The position numbers and the translations under genes were made by a program. Source: Bryobacteraceae bacterium (GTDB lineage: Bacteria > Acidobacteriota > Terriglobia > Bryobacterales > Bryobacteraceae). Taken from it: 64,000 bases of DNA. This document shows, piece by piece, positions 32,800-42,431 of the stretch. The notes under the pieces are model-generated. The model saw only the letters and a program-made list of their open reading frames with translations, had not been told where the DNA came from and did no database searches. The DNA is taken from positions 1 to 64,000 of the forward strand of contig JAICJH010000024.1 in the NCBI GenBank assembly GCA_025928545.1, in the 5' to 3' direction. Position 1 is the first letter of the stretch. Each line of letters starts with the position of its first letter.

Positions 32800-33450
32800 A
32801 TGAAACTATTTCTCGATACAGCGAATCTCGATGAACTCCGCGCCGGCGCCAAATGGGGCATTGTTGACGGAGTTACCACTAATCCCAGTCTGATTGCCAA
32901 AGAGGGCAAGCCGATCAAAGAGCAGATCGCTGCCATCTGCGACATCGTCGACGGGCCGATCAGCGCCGAGGTCGTCGCTGTGGAAGCGAAGGCGATGATT
33001 GCTGAGGGCCGCGAACTGGCCAAAATCCATAAGAACATCATCGTCAAGGTGCCGCTGATTCGCGACGGAATCGAAGCCTGCTCCGCGCTCAGCAAGGAAG
33101 GCATCCGCGTGAACGTCACCCTCTGCTTCTCGCCCGCACAGGCCTTGCTCGCTGCCAAGGCCGGCGCATATTTCATCAGCCCGTTTGTTGGACGCCTGGA
33201 TGACATCGGCGCGACTGGTATGGATTTGGTACGGCAGATTGTCGCCATCTATGAGAATTACGATTTTGAGACGCAGGTCCTCGCGGCATCTCTGCGTGGC
33301 CCGCTGCACGTGGTGGAAGCCTCGCTCGCGGGCGCGCACATAGGCACGCTTCCCTTTAAAGTTCTCGATTCCCTGTTCAATCATCCCTTGACAGATAAAG
33401 GTCTCGATCAATTCCTGAAGGATTACAACAAGGCCTTTTCAAAAAAGTAG
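32800..33450 (+). CDS. tal: Transaldolase / fructose-6-phosphate aldolase family
   Basis: 216 residues, the short (TalC/FSA) type. [20 protein letters not shown] and [13 protein letters not shown] start the barrel, the Schiff-base Lys is K83 in [11 protein letters not shown], and [20 protein letters not shown] and [12 protein letters not shown] follow. It moves dihydroxyacetone units in the non-oxidative pentose phosphate pathway. It precedes a small membrane protein gene by 23 bp. Confidence 0.95.
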   Translation: MKLFLDTANLDELRAGAKWGIVDGVTTNPSLIAKEGKPIKEQIAAICDIVDGPISAEVVAVEAKAMIAEGRELAKIHKNIIVKVPLIRDGIEACSALSKEGIRVNVTLCFSPAQALLAAKAGAYFISPFVGRLDDIGATGMDLVRQIVAIYENYDFETQVLAASLRGPLHVVEASLAGAHIGTLPFKVLDSLFNHPLTDKGLDQFLKDYNKAFSKK

Positions 33451-33473
33451 CTGGAAACAGCTAACGGACTGAT

Positions 33474-33902
33474 ATGCCCGCACTCTGGGCGCAAGTGACG
33501 CTACAAACCGAGGAACTCCGGTGGGTTGCCTTCGGAGTCGGCGTGACGGCGGCTCTGACGGCGATTGCGCTGATGTTGTGGCGCGCGTTTCACCCGCAAC
33601 TCTCCGCCAGCGAACTGGAACGCCGTCGCCGTGGCATGCTTTACAACTCTGGCAAGATCGGCGACGGGGAAATTCTGGATGTCGACGGCGTCGTGATCCT
33701 CTACACCTATTCGGTGGGGGGCGTCGAATATACAGTTGGCCAGGATGCGTCGGCCCTCGAATCCGCGCTGCCCGAGGACCGCATGCGCATGGTTGGACCC
33801 GCGTCCGTCCGGTTCGATCCGAAAAATCCTCCCAACTCGATTGTGCTTTGCGAACAATGGAGCGGGCTGCGTCTGCGCGATGTTTCCGACCGCCTCGGAT
33901 AA
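33474..33902 (+). CDS. DUF3592-like membrane protein
   Basis: 142 residues: one helix (about 14-37), then a beta-rich soluble part with RRGMLYNSGKIGDGEILDV, ILYTYSVGGVEYTVGQDAS and VRFDPKNPPNSIVL. The DGxIxD...YxYxVxGxxY pattern and the DPxNP motif are those of DUF3592-like proteins. Function unknown. It lies between the transaldolase and DinB-like genes in the same orientation. Confidence 0.65.
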   Translation: MPALWAQVTLQTEELRWVAFGVGVTAALTAIALMLWRAFHPQLSASELERRRRGMLYNSGKIGDGEILDVDGVVILYTYSVGGVEYTVGQDASALESALPEDRMRMVGPASVRFDPKNPPNSIVLCEQWSGLRLRDVSDRLG

Positions 33903-33913
33903 AATCGGGAGAT

Positions 33914-34462
33914 ATGGCTCACGAGTTCACAACTTCGTATATCGAGGAGGCGCTGGCGACCCTGCGCCAGTACAAGAAAATGGCGGAAGGCGCGATGAGT
34001 CAGGTCAGCGACGACCAGCTTTTCGCTACGCTCGACGCCGAGATGAACTCGATTGCGGTCATCGTCAAACATATGACGGGCAATATGCGGTCGCGTTTTA
34101 CGGATTTTCTGACGACCGACGGCGAAAAGCCGGACCGCAACCGGGACAGCGAGTTTACCGAACCGCCGGCAACCCGGCAGGCGCTCCTCGAGCGCTGGGA
34201 AGAAGGCTGGAAAATCGTGTTCTCTGCCGTTGAACCACTCTCTGATGCCGACCTGAGTCGCAAGATCACGATTCGCGGAGAGCTGCACTCTGTCATGCAG
34301 GCGATCAACCGGCAGGTCGTCCATTATGCCGGTCATGTTGGTCAGATTATCTTTCTCGCCAAACACCTGGCCGGAACGAACTGGAAGTCGCTCACGGTGC
34401 CGAAGAACCGCTCGGAGGATTTCAATCGGCGAGTCCTGCAGGGCGAAGCCACTCAGCGGTAA
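33914..34462 (+). CDS. DinB-like protein (DUF1572)
   Basis: 182 residues forming a four-helix bundle: ALATLRQYKKMAEGAM, SIAVIVKHMTGNMRSRFTDF and VMQAINRQVVHYAGHVGQI. Histidines at KHM and in HYAGH sit where DinB-family proteins bind a divalent metal. DinB-like proteins include thiol transferases; the activity here is unknown. The start was taken at 33914, 11 bp after the previous stop. Confidence 0.85.
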   Translation: MAHEFTTSYIEEALATLRQYKKMAEGAMSQVSDDQLFATLDAEMNSIAVIVKHMTGNMRSRFTDFLTTDGEKPDRNRDSEFTEPPATRQALLERWEEGWKIVFSAVEPLSDADLSRKITIRGELHSVMQAINRQVVHYAGHVGQIIFLAKHLAGTNWKSLTVPKNRSEDFNRRVLQGEATQR

Positions 34463-34589
34463 AACGAGGGCAAAATTAGCACTTCGGCGGATAGCATATT
34501 TAGTTGACGTACCATGATCTAACTATGGTTAACATGGCCCTTTTTCATGCTGCCATTGGTTAGATTCACGCTATACTCATTTTGCAACG

Positions 34590-35153
34590 ATGCTGACGCA
34601 GCCAACACTTTCCGGAGTCGCCCAGGCCCTTCTCGGGATCCTGATTTTGGTGGCTGCTGGTTATGACATTCGCTACCGTCGCATACCGAACTGGCTTGTG
34701 CTTGCGGGCATCGTTACCGGTTTCGCATGGAACACCTTTTCCTCCGGCTTGTCCGGCCTCGGTCACGCGGCGGCGGGGCTCGGGCTCGGCTTCGCGCTGT
34801 ATTTCCCGCTCTATCTGCTGCGGGCGCGCGGTGCCGGCGATGTAAAGCTGCTGGCTGCGGTCGGCGCCATCGTCGGTCCTGGCAATTGCTTTTGGGTGTT
34901 TCTGCTGACCGCGGTTTTAGGCGGCATAATTGCAATGTTGATGTTGCTGGTACGCGGACGGGTTCGCCACACGTTCTTCAATATGTCGTTCATCATGAGC
35001 GACCTGCTCAAACTGCGGGCGCCTTATAAGAGCAGCGATGAACTCGATGTAACAACGTCGAAGGGGATGCGGCTTCCGCATGGCGCGATGATGGCCGTCG
35101 GCGTGCTTGCTTTCGTGATTATGGCTCAATTCAATCTCAGGATAGGTGGGTAA
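34590..35153 (+). CDS. cpaA: Prepilin peptidase, TadV/CpaA type
   Basis: 187 residues with about six membrane helices. The aspartyl catalytic residues are D26 in AGYDIRYRRIPNW and D84 in ARGAGDVKLL, the GxGD motif of type IV prepilin peptidases. It lacks the N-terminal methyltransferase domain, as TadV does. It should process the Flp pilins at 8154 and 8443, although it lies about 19 kb from the Tad cluster. The next gene overlaps it by one base (TAATG). Confidence 0.92.
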   Translation: MLTQPTLSGVAQALLGILILVAAGYDIRYRRIPNWLVLAGIVTGFAWNTFSSGLSGLGHAAAGLGLGFALYFPLYLLRARGAGDVKLLAAVGAIVGPGNCFWVFLLTAVLGGIIAMLMLLVRGRVRHTFFNMSFIMSDLLKLRAPYKSSDELDVTTSKGMRLPHGAMMAVGVLAFVIMAQFNLRIGG

Positions 35154-35440
35154 TGCTGGTCATTCAGGTTTTTGTTTATCTGCAATTGCTCGATTTTCTG
35201 ACCACGATGGTCGGCTTTAAGCTCGGCGCCCATGAGGCCAGCCCGTTTATTGCCAAGCTCATCCACACCACATCCCCTGCCATGGGCGTCGCGGCGTCAA
35301 AGCTCGTTGGGCTGGCAATCGGCGGTCTCTGCGTTGTCACCAGCCGTGTCAAATTATTGTCACTCGCCAATTATTGGTATGCCGCCCTGGTGGTCTGGAA
35401 TCTTGCCATGATCCTGATGATCAATGTGCAGCACGGCTAA
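35153..35440 (+). CDS. DUF5658-like small membrane protein
   Basis: 95 residues with three hydrophobic segments: LVIQVFVYLQLLDFLTTMVGF, the middle MGVAASKLVGLAIGGL, and YAALVVWNLAMILM. The motif LDxLTTxxGxxxGxxEASPF is that of DUF5658, a family of unknown function. Its start overlaps the prepilin-peptidase stop, so it is translated with it and may act in pilus biogenesis (inference). Confidence 0.75.
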   Translation: MLVIQVFVYLQLLDFLTTMVGFKLGAHEASPFIAKLIHTTSPAMGVAASKLVGLAIGGLCVVTSRVKLLSLANYWYAALVVWNLAMILMINVQHG

Positions 35441-35479
35441 GACTGACGTTGGCGTCCATCTGCTCCGATAATAGGAGCG

Positions 35480-37120
35480 ATGACTCGTCGCTCGGCTATC
35501 CTTTCTCTCTCTGCGGCATCGGCTGCACTTTCCACCCTTCCGGCTTCCGCTGCGGATATTCCCGCTGCCGTTACCTCACGAACCGATACTGCCGTTGATT
35601 CATATTTGAAATCCCAGGCTGCCGATGGCAGCGTCCCCGATGAGTACCTGCAGCATCCGGTCGGCACCGCCAGCGGTCTCATCGAGACTATGACTGCAGC
35701 CCTGCTGCATTCCGGATCGAAGCATTTTGGTTCGAATGAACTGGTTGCCCGCATACGCTCGGCGGCTGGATTCCTGGAGCGGAGCCAGAGCCCTGAAGGC
35801 TTCATCGATCTGCTTTCCACCAATTTCAATTCGCCGCCCGACACCGGGTTTGTCGTTCACAATGTCGGTACCGCGGCTGCTGTGGCGAAACTTGCCTCGA
35901 ACGATACCGTGCTGGGAATCCTGCGCCCATTTCTCGTGAAAGCGGCGAATGGACTGGCCGTGGGCGGAATTCACACCCCGAATCACCGCTGGGTCGTGTC
36001 GTCCGCACTGGCGCAGGTGAACGACGTTTTCCCGAACCCCGCTTATCTGAAGAGGATCGATCAATGGTTGGCGGAGGGCATCGATATCGATGCGGACGGG
36101 CAATATACGGAACGCAGCACGGTTACGTACAACACCATCTGCGACCGCGCGTTTATCGTGCTTGCGGCAAAGCTGAAGCGCCCCGCGCTTCTCGGGCCTG
36201 TGCGGCGGAATTTGCGGGCGATGATGTACCTGCTGCATCCCGATGGCGAGGTCGTAACGGAGGTATCGAAGCGGCAGGATCAGTTTGTACGCGGGACGAT
36301 GGCGGCCTACTGGTTCCCGGCGCAGTATCTGGCCGTTCATGATTCGGATGGCCAGTTTGCCACCCTGGCCCGCCAGTTAGGAGCCGACAATGCGCGGCTT
36401 TCCACCCTGATGGAGTATCCCGAGCTGAACGCCGCCTTGCCCGCGAGCGCCCCGCTGCCCGATGACTATGAGAAGTTCATGCCCGTGGTCGGTCTGGCTC
36501 GCATCCGGCGCGGGAATCTGGATGCGACAGTGATTATGCAGGACAACAGCCGGTTCTTCAGCGCACGCAAGGGAGCGGCGGTAGTGCAGGCAGTTCGTTT
36601 TGCAACTTCGTTCTTTGGCAAAGGGCAGTTCATACCTTCGGGCACGGTGAAGCAGGGCGGCAGTTACGTTTTATCGCAGTCGCTGGAGGCTCCTTATTAC
36701 CAGCCCCTCGCGCCGGCAGTGGCGGTGGATTACAAAAACTGGTCGGCAATGCGGGATCGCCGTCGGAAAACGCAAATCTGTAAGTTGTCGCAGTCGGCGA
36801 CGGTTACGGAGAAAGCGGGCGGCTTCGATCTGCGGATTCAGGCGCAGGGGACTCCCGGCGTGCCTTTGGCCGTCGAGATCAATCTGCGCGAGGGTGGCGA
36901 GCTATCGGGATGCCGGCCTGCCCCACACGTGGAAGGGGGCTGGATCCTGGAAAATGGCTACGGGAGATACACGGCAGGTGGGCAGAGCGTTCGCTTCGGA
37001 CCCGGAGCCGCTCCGCATCTGCTGACTCAGTTGCGGGGCGCGGAACCAAAACTGCCCGGAGTCAGCGTTTACTTAACCGGGTACACGCCGTTCGACCGGG
37101 TGATTTCGTTCGAATTCTAG
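35480..37120 (+). CDS. Tat-exported alpha-toroid protein, polysaccharide-lyase-like
   Basis: 546 residues with a Tat signal (MTRRSAILSLSAASAALSTLPASA). The first 320 residues are alpha-helical with GFVVHNVGTAAAVA, HTPNHRWVVSSALAQ and ADGQYTERSTVTYNTICDRAF. NHRW and YxERSxxYN recall the catalytic area of toroid lyases such as heparinase II/III and alginate lyases. The C-terminal 200 residues are beta-rich. I favour a secreted polysaccharide-degrading enzyme; substrate and family number cannot be set. Confidence 0.6.
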   Translation: MTRRSAILSLSAASAALSTLPASAADIPAAVTSRTDTAVDSYLKSQAADGSVPDEYLQHPVGTASGLIETMTAALLHSGSKHFGSNELVARIRSAAGFLERSQSPEGFIDLLSTNFNSPPDTGFVVHNVGTAAAVAKLASNDTVLGILRPFLVKAANGLAVGGIHTPNHRWVVSSALAQVNDVFPNPAYLKRIDQWLAEGIDIDADGQYTERSTVTYNTICDRAFIVLAAKLKRPALLGPVRRNLRAMMYLLHPDGEVVTEVSKRQDQFVRGTMAAYWFPAQYLAVHDSDGQFATLARQLGADNARLSTLMEYPELNAALPASAPLPDDYEKFMPVVGLARIRRGNLDATVIMQDNSRFFSARKGAAVVQAVRFATSFFGKGQFIPSGTVKQGGSYVLSQSLEAPYYQPLAPAVAVDYKNWSAMRDRRRKTQICKLSQSATVTEKAGGFDLRIQAQGTPGVPLAVEINLREGGELSGCRPAPHVEGGWILENGYGRYTAGGQSVRFGPGAAPHLLTQLRGAEPKLPGVSVYLTGYTPFDRVISFEF

Positions 37121-37127
37121 CCGACGC

Positions 37128-37493
37128 TTATTCGAGATCCAGGCCGGATTCTTTCAATGCTTTCCAACCGCCATCGAGTGAGATCGCATTCGTGTAGCCC
37201 ATCTTGCCGAGACTTTCAGCCACCAGTGCCGAGCGAAAACCTCCGCCGCAGTAGAGAACCAAGGGCATCGATTTGTCCGGGTATTTGATTTCGATATCCC
37301 GTTCAATGATGCCGCGGCTCAGGTGTACCGCGCCCTTCACATGGCCGGCTGCGAATTCATTATCTTCGCGCGTATCCACCAAAACCGGCGTTTCGCCCCG
37401 GGTCAGCATGGCCTTATAGCCTGTGACATCGGTCTCTTTGACAATCGCCTTGGCGTCGTTGACCAGTTTCAGGAAACCACTGCTGTGCGGCAT
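37128..37493 (-). CDS. Rhodanese-domain sulphurtransferase
   Basis: 121 residues, single rhodanese domain: PVLVDTREDNEFAAGHVKGAVHLSRG and the active-loop Cys in LVLYCGGGFRSALVAE. It has the complete CxGGxRS-type loop. It is the last gene of the minus-strand operon, two bases after murA, and may donate sulphur; its tie to cell-wall genes is positional only. Confidence 0.92.
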   Translation of the reverse strand: MPHSSGFLKLVNDAKAIVKETDVTGYKAMLTRGETPVLVDTREDNEFAAGHVKGAVHLSRGIIERDIEIKYPDKSMPLVLYCGGGFRSALVAESLGKMGYTNAISLDGGWKALKESGLDLE

Positions 37494-37495
37494 AG

Positions 37496-38752
37496 TTATT
37501 CCACCCTTCTGATGTTGACGCCTACCGCCGCCAACTTGTCTTCTATTTTTTCATAGCCGCGATCGATGTGATACACCCGGTCGATCACGGTCTCGCCTTT
37601 GGCCACGAGTGCCGCCAGAACGAGCGAGGCGCTGGCCCGGAGGTCGGAGGCGATAACGCCGGCGCCGGAAAGCTGACTGCGTCCCGCCACGATTGCCTCG
37701 CGCCCTTCGAGGCGGATGTTCGCGCCCATGCGCATGAGTTCCTGCGCGTGCATAAAACGATTTTCGAAAATCGTTTCTTTAACGATGGAAATGCCGTTGG
37801 CCTGCGTCATGAGCGCCATATACTGCGCCTGAAGGTCTGTCGCGAAGCCGGGATACTCTTCGGTCGACATATCGACCGCGTGCAGGCTGCCCCCGGGAAG
37901 AACGTGCAGCGTGGTGGCATCGGGCTGGACCACCCTGATGCCCGCCTTCGCCATTTTCACGGTGAGGGCGCCCAGGTGGTCGGCGACGCAGCCGGTGATC
38001 GTGACGTCGCCGCCGGTGATGGCGCCCGCGATGAGATACGTGCCCGCTTCGATGCGGTCGGCGATAATTTCATGCTCCGCGCCGTGGAGTTTGGCCACTC
38101 CTTCGATGCGGATGAGGCTGGTGCCGGCGCCTTCGATCCTGGCTCCCATTTTGATCAGCAGCTCGGCAAGGTCGACAACTTCGGGCTCGCGTGCAGCATT
38201 TTCGATAACGGTCTCACCCTCCGCCAGAACCGCGGCCATCAGGATGTCTTCCGTACCTGTGACCGTGATGCGGTCGAAAACAATGCGCGTACCTTTCAGT
38301 CCGTCGGGCGCGGTGGCTTCGACGTAGCCGTGTTCCTGAGTGATCTTTGCGCCGAGCAGTTCAAGACCGGAAAGGTGCTGATTGATGGGACGCGCTCCGA
38401 TGGCGCAGCCGCCGGGCAACGACACACGCGCCCGGCCTGCCCGGGCTACCAGCGGGCCAAGCACCAGGCTCGAAGCGCGCATCGTTTTCACAAGCTCATA
38501 GGGCGCCTCCGGAGAGAGGATGCGCGGAGTTTCCAGCGTGACCTGTTCGCCTTCGACTGTGATGTATGAGCCGATATCCTGGAGCAGACGCTCCATCGTC
38601 CGGATGTCCCGCACCCGCGGGACCCGCTTGAGGACGACTTTATCTTCCGTTAAAAGCGCTGCGGCAAGCGCCGGCAGGGCGGAATTCTTGGAGCCGCTGG
38701 TGGCGATGGTGCCGTGCAGCCGTGCGCCGCCTTCAATGACGAATTTATCCAT
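37496..38752 (-). CDS. murA: UDP-N-acetylglucosamine 1-carboxyvinyltransferase
   Basis: 418 residues. Begins MDKFVIEGGARLHGTIATSGSK with the conserved Lys K22 of the SGSKN motif. The catalytic Cys is C116 in VSLPGGCAIGARP; RMGANIRLEGREAI and the other EPSP-synthase-fold repeats are present. It transfers enolpyruvate to UDP-GlcNAc, the first committed step of peptidoglycan synthesis. The Cys means that fosfomycin sensitivity is expected. Overlaps murQ by eight bases. Confidence 0.97.
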   Translation of the reverse strand: MDKFVIEGGARLHGTIATSGSKNSALPALAAALLTEDKVVLKRVPRVRDIRTMERLLQDIGSYITVEGEQVTLETPRILSPEAPYELVKTMRASSLVLGPLVARAGRARVSLPGGCAIGARPINQHLSGLELLGAKITQEHGYVEATAPDGLKGTRIVFDRITVTGTEDILMAAVLAEGETVIENAAREPEVVDLAELLIKMGARIEGAGTSLIRIEGVAKLHGAEHEIIADRIEAGTYLIAGAITGGDVTITGCVADHLGALTVKMAKAGIRVVQPDATTLHVLPGGSLHAVDMSTEEYPGFATDLQAQYMALMTQANGISIVKETIFENRFMHAQELMRMGANIRLEGREAIVAGRSQLSGAGVIASDLRASASLVLAALVAKGETVIDRVYHIDRGYEKIEDKLAAVGVNIRRVE

Positions 38753-39587
38753 TCGCTCTATTGTCGTTTATCAATTGTTCTATAGCGGCACGCACACTGT
38801 TGCCCGAGGTTTTGAGCGCCTCGGCGGCCCTTTCAGCTGAGGCTCCGGTAACAGTGCGGATAATCCGAATGGCGCGATCCCGCAGCTTTTCGTTCTTTGG
38901 CTGCACGTTCACCATCATGTTGCCGCGCACGTACCCCATCCGGATAAATGCTCCCGTCGTGAGCATGTTCAGCACGAGCTTCGTTGCGGTGCCTGCCTTC
39001 AGTCGCGTTGAACCAGCGATGATTTCAGCTCCCGGCGTGGGAGTGATTGCAATCCTGACGCGGCGGGAAAGTTCAGAACCCGGAGTGCAACTGATGCCGA
39101 TCGATGTCGCCCCGAGCCGGTTGGCTTCCTCAACCGCCCCCAGGACATAAGGCGTTCGGCCGCTGGCCGCGATTCCACACACAACGTCTTTGGCAGTGAC
39201 CCCGCGAGATAGCAGATCTCGCACGCCGATTTGCGGATCATCCTCTGTGGTCTCTGTGGCCCGGGAAAGCGCCGCTTCGCCTCCCGCGATAATACCCTGC
39301 ACCAGGTCCGGCGGCACATTGAACGTGGGAGGGCATTCGGACGCGTCGAGAACTCCCAGGCGGCCGCTGGTGCCGGCCCCTATATAGAAGAGGCGTCCGC
39401 CGTTTTGAAACGCCGCCACAATTGCATCGACCGCCTGCGCAATATGATGCAGCTCCGGAGTAATCGAATCGGCCACCCGCCGGTCATCGTCGTTGATCGT
39501 CCACAGCATCTCGAAAGTGGAGAGCTGATCGATTCGCGCGGACGCCGGATTGAGCTGTTCGGTCAGTAGCTCGTGAAGCTTTTCCAT
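38745..39587 (-). CDS. murQ: N-acetylmuramic acid 6-phosphate etherase
   Basis: 280 residues with a SIS domain: GRLFYIGAGTSGRLGVLDASE, VCGIAASGRTPYVLGAVEEA and IRMGYVRGNMMVNVQPKNEKL. MurQ removes the lactyl ether from MurNAc-6-phosphate in cell-wall recycling. A UBA-like helical tail (SAERAAEALKTSGNSVRAAI) ends it. Its 3' end overlaps the start of murA, directly linking recycling to synthesis. Confidence 0.95.
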   Translation of the reverse strand: MEKLHELLTEQLNPASARIDQLSTFEMLWTINDDDRRVADSITPELHHIAQAVDAIVAAFQNGGRLFYIGAGTSGRLGVLDASECPPTFNVPPDLVQGIIAGGEAALSRATETTEDDPQIGVRDLLSRGVTAKDVVCGIAASGRTPYVLGAVEEANRLGATSIGISCTPGSELSRRVRIAITPTPGAEIIAGSTRLKAGTATKLVLNMLTTGAFIRMGYVRGNMMVNVQPKNEKLRDRAIRIIRTVTGASAERAAEALKTSGNSVRAAIEQLINDNRANG

Positions 39588-41152
39588 CAGCCCTGAACCC
39601 GCTTTTCCAGACCCTTCCAGAACGGCTCGCGAAGTTCCCGCTTCAGCACCTTCCCCGTGCCCCCCTTGGGTAAAGGCTCAGTCCGGATAAAGTACCTATG
39701 CGGGACCTTGAACTTTGCCAGGCGCTGGGCAAGATAGGCCCGCAGATCTGCTTCATTCAGGTTGATCCCGGCTTTTATGACGACGAAGGCCACCGGAATT
39801 TCTCCCCAGCGGTCATCGGGCGCACTCACCACCGCGGCTTCCGCGACGGAGGCGTGAGTGCAAATGGCCTTCTCGACCTCAATGGAGGAAATGTTCTCTC
39901 CGCCGCTGATGATGATGTCTTTCTTGCGATCCACGATATGGATGTAGTTCTCTTCATCCCACACCGCCATATCCCCGGTATGGAGCCACCCGCCGCTCAT
40001 CACAGCTGCGGTGGCTTCGGGATCCCGATAGTAGCCATCCATCACGACGTCGCCGCGAACCACCACCTCGCCCACTGTCGAAACGTCCCGCGGAACAGGA
40101 TTGCCGGAGACATCGACAACCCTGACGTCAGCTCCGAAGATCGGCCAGCCGGCGACGGACTGTCGCTGCCATCTGTCTTCATCCGACGCGTAAACCACGG
40201 TGGATTTGCGGCGCGCGCTGGTCGCCACCGGACTGGTCTCCGTGAGTCCGTAACCGGCGAGGATTTCGCACTGGAACGCTTTTTCCAGATTCTCGATCAT
40301 CGACGGATTGGCGGCAGCGCCTCCGATAAACACCTGAGTGAGAGATGAGAGATCGAAAGCATCGCGCCCGTCGAACGCCAGCAGCGCGTTCGCCATAGTG
40401 GGAACAATCGACATGGAAGTCGCGCGCTCGTCCTGAATGAGGCGGCAAACGCCGGCAGCATCGAAACGGCGGACCATCACCTGCGTCATTCCCATCATTG
40501 TGGCGGTCTGGGGACGTCCCCAGCCATTCGCATGGAATAGCGGGATCGTGTGGAGTTCCACGCCATTAGGGTCGAGCGTCATGGCCGCAATGGAACTGAC
40601 CGCGTGCAGATAGACCGTGCGGTGCGAGAGCATCACCCCTTTGGGTGTACCCGTACTGCCACTGGTGTAAAACAATTCCGCGATAGCGTCTTCGTCGTAG
40701 GCACGAATGTCTGGAGGGATGGGGTCGCCCTGGACAAGGAAATCGTCGTATTCGGTGTCGAGATTTACTATGCGCAGACCGGGCAGGGAAGTGCGGAGAT
40801 GTTCGGCAACCGGCAGGAACTCCGCTTCAAAGAACAGAAACTTCGGTTCGGCGTGGCGCACGATGTCCGTCAGTTCCACCGGAGTGAGACGCACATTCAG
40901 CGGCATCACGATGGCGTGAGCCTGCGGGGCGCCGTAATAGCCCTCCAGCAGTTTGTGCGTGTTGTAGCTGAGATAGGCGACCCGATCCCCAGGCACGACA
41001 CCGTTGCGGCCGAGTGCGGAGGCCAGGCTGGCGACGCGGCTCGCCATGTCTCCGTAAGTGAAGCGCTGATCGCCGCACACGATGCCGGTTTTGCCACCGA
41101 ACAGCTCGGCGGCGCGCTCCAGGCAGCGCATAGGCGTTAGAGGGAATCTCAT
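39587..41152 (-). CDS. Long-chain acyl-CoA synthetase (AMP-binding)
   Basis: 521 residues from the ATG at 41152 (MRFPLTPMRCLERAAELF); an extension to 41242 is possible but adds no conserved sequence. Adenylation motifs: YTSGSTGTPKGVMLSHR, GYGLTETSP and GWLHTGDMAVWDEENYIHIVDRKKD, with the C-terminal Lys in PKGGTGKVLKRELR. It activates fatty or related acids to CoA esters. First gene of the operon; its stop shares one base with the murQ start (TGATG). Confidence 0.93.
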   Translation of the reverse strand: MRFPLTPMRCLERAAELFGGKTGIVCGDQRFTYGDMASRVASLASALGRNGVVPGDRVAYLSYNTHKLLEGYYGAPQAHAIVMPLNVRLTPVELTDIVRHAEPKFLFFEAEFLPVAEHLRTSLPGLRIVNLDTEYDDFLVQGDPIPPDIRAYDEDAIAELFYTSGSTGTPKGVMLSHRTVYLHAVSSIAAMTLDPNGVELHTIPLFHANGWGRPQTATMMGMTQVMVRRFDAAGVCRLIQDERATSMSIVPTMANALLAFDGRDAFDLSSLTQVFIGGAAANPSMIENLEKAFQCEILAGYGLTETSPVATSARRKSTVVYASDEDRWQRQSVAGWPIFGADVRVVDVSGNPVPRDVSTVGEVVVRGDVVMDGYYRDPEATAAVMSGGWLHTGDMAVWDEENYIHIVDRKKDIIISGGENISSIEVEKAICTHASVAEAAVVSAPDDRWGEIPVAFVVIKAGINLNEADLRAYLAQRLAKFKVPHRYFIRTEPLPKGGTGKVLKRELREPFWKGLEKRVQG

Positions 41153-41248
41153 CGCAGTCAGATAAGATTCTACCCGAGAATCCGCTGCTGTTGCTTTCAG
41201 CGGCCCGGCGCTCTCATATCGGCGGGCATAACCCGATATCATGCAGGG

Positions 41249-42409
41249 GTGGCGAATGCGGGCGTGTTGCGCGCCTTCCTGATATCCGGATTCCTGCTGG
41301 CGTTACCCGGCGGCCTGCTGCCGCTATGGGGTTACCACGTCAATACGGAGTTCGGCATCGCGGGCAATTACTTCCTGGCGCTGGGCGCGGGAATGGCCGG
41401 AACCATGGCGCTTTCGCGGGCGCTGACCCGCCGGTGCTGTCCGGGTCTGCTGTTGATGTTGGGTTGCCTGTCGGCTTCCGCTGTCTTGCTGATGATGGCT
41501 TTTGCCGGCCCTCCCGCCCGATTCTGGTACCAGATGCTGTGCGTCTTCGTTACCGGCGCGGCGGCGGGTCTGGTGAACGGCGCGATTTTCGAATCGGTCG
41601 GTCCGGTATGGGAGGCGGATCCCGCCGGCGTGACCCTGCGCGGTGGCATCTACTTCGGCGTGGGAAGCGTGGCTGCGTCGCTGTTGCTGTCCCAGTCGTT
41701 TGGCAGCCCCACCATCGGAGATACGAATGCGTCCCGCATCCTCGCGATCAGCGCCCTGTTTCCGTTGCTCGCGGCGGCGGCGTTCCGGCGGCTTCAGTTC
41801 TCAACAACAGCACCGCCATCTGTCGATGGCTCTGCCTCACGCGACCGGCAAACGGTCATGGCCATTCTTTTCGGCTTTCTGTTGTTTTTTCAGTTTGCGA
41901 ATGAGTGGTCGATTGCCGCGTGGCTGCCGATCTACCTGATCGACAGGCTCGGAATGAGTCCCTCGGGCGCCGTGTTGCTCCTGTCCACTTTCTGGATCGC
42001 GCTGACAGCGGGCAGAATCGGCACTGTTGCCCTGCTGAAGGTAATGCCCCATGGGCGCTTGCTGGCAATCAGTATTTTTTGCGCCTTGTTTGGCGGGACG
42101 GCGCTGACCGCGTCGGATACGCGCGGCGGCGTGGTTGTGGGAGTCTTGCTGATGGGCGCCGGTTTTTCGGCGATCGTTCCGCTTGCTTCCGAGCGCGTTG
42201 CGCCCCGCTTCAGCGGGTATGATTCGGGATATTTCAGCGGTCTGTTTGCGTTTGCCATGTCCGGTGGAATCTTCGCGGCCTTCGTGCTGGGGCACCTCGC
42301 GGGATGGCTTGGCCTGCGCGTGATTCCGCTTGCGGCGATGCTGGGAAGCTGCGCCGTGATTGGTCTGCTGCTCGTAATCCGGCTCGGCCGGAAGGTTTCC
42401 GGCAATTGA
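41249..42409 (+). CDS. MFS transporter
   Basis: 386 residues from a GTG start with twelve predicted membrane helices. Conserved MFS points: GYHVNTEFGIAGNYFLALGAG between helices 1 and 2, LSRALTRRCC in the first cytoplasmic loop, and GYDSGYFSGLFAFAMSGG near the C-terminal half. The family is known for sugar and small-metabolite transport; substrate unknown. It lies back to back with the acyl-CoA synthetase. Confidence 0.85.
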   Translation: MANAGVLRAFLISGFLLALPGGLLPLWGYHVNTEFGIAGNYFLALGAGMAGTMALSRALTRRCCPGLLLMLGCLSASAVLLMMAFAGPPARFWYQMLCVFVTGAAAGLVNGAIFESVGPVWEADPAGVTLRGGIYFGVGSVAASLLLSQSFGSPTIGDTNASRILAISALFPLLAAAAFRRLQFSTTAPPSVDGSASRDRQTVMAILFGFLLFFQFANEWSIAAWLPIYLIDRLGMSPSGAVLLLSTFWIALTAGRIGTVALLKVMPHGRLLAISIFCALFGGTALTASDTRGGVVVGVLLMGAGFSAIVPLASERVAPRFSGYDSGYFSGLFAFAMSGGIFAAFVLGHLAGWLGLRVIPLAAMLGSCAVIGLLLVIRLGRKVSGN

Positions 42410-42431
42410 AAAAAACGAACTCAACAAACAG

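Noticed and set aside
41153-41242. Upstream start for the acyl-CoA synthetase
   Set aside because: The added residues match no conserved region and run up to the divergent MFS gene.
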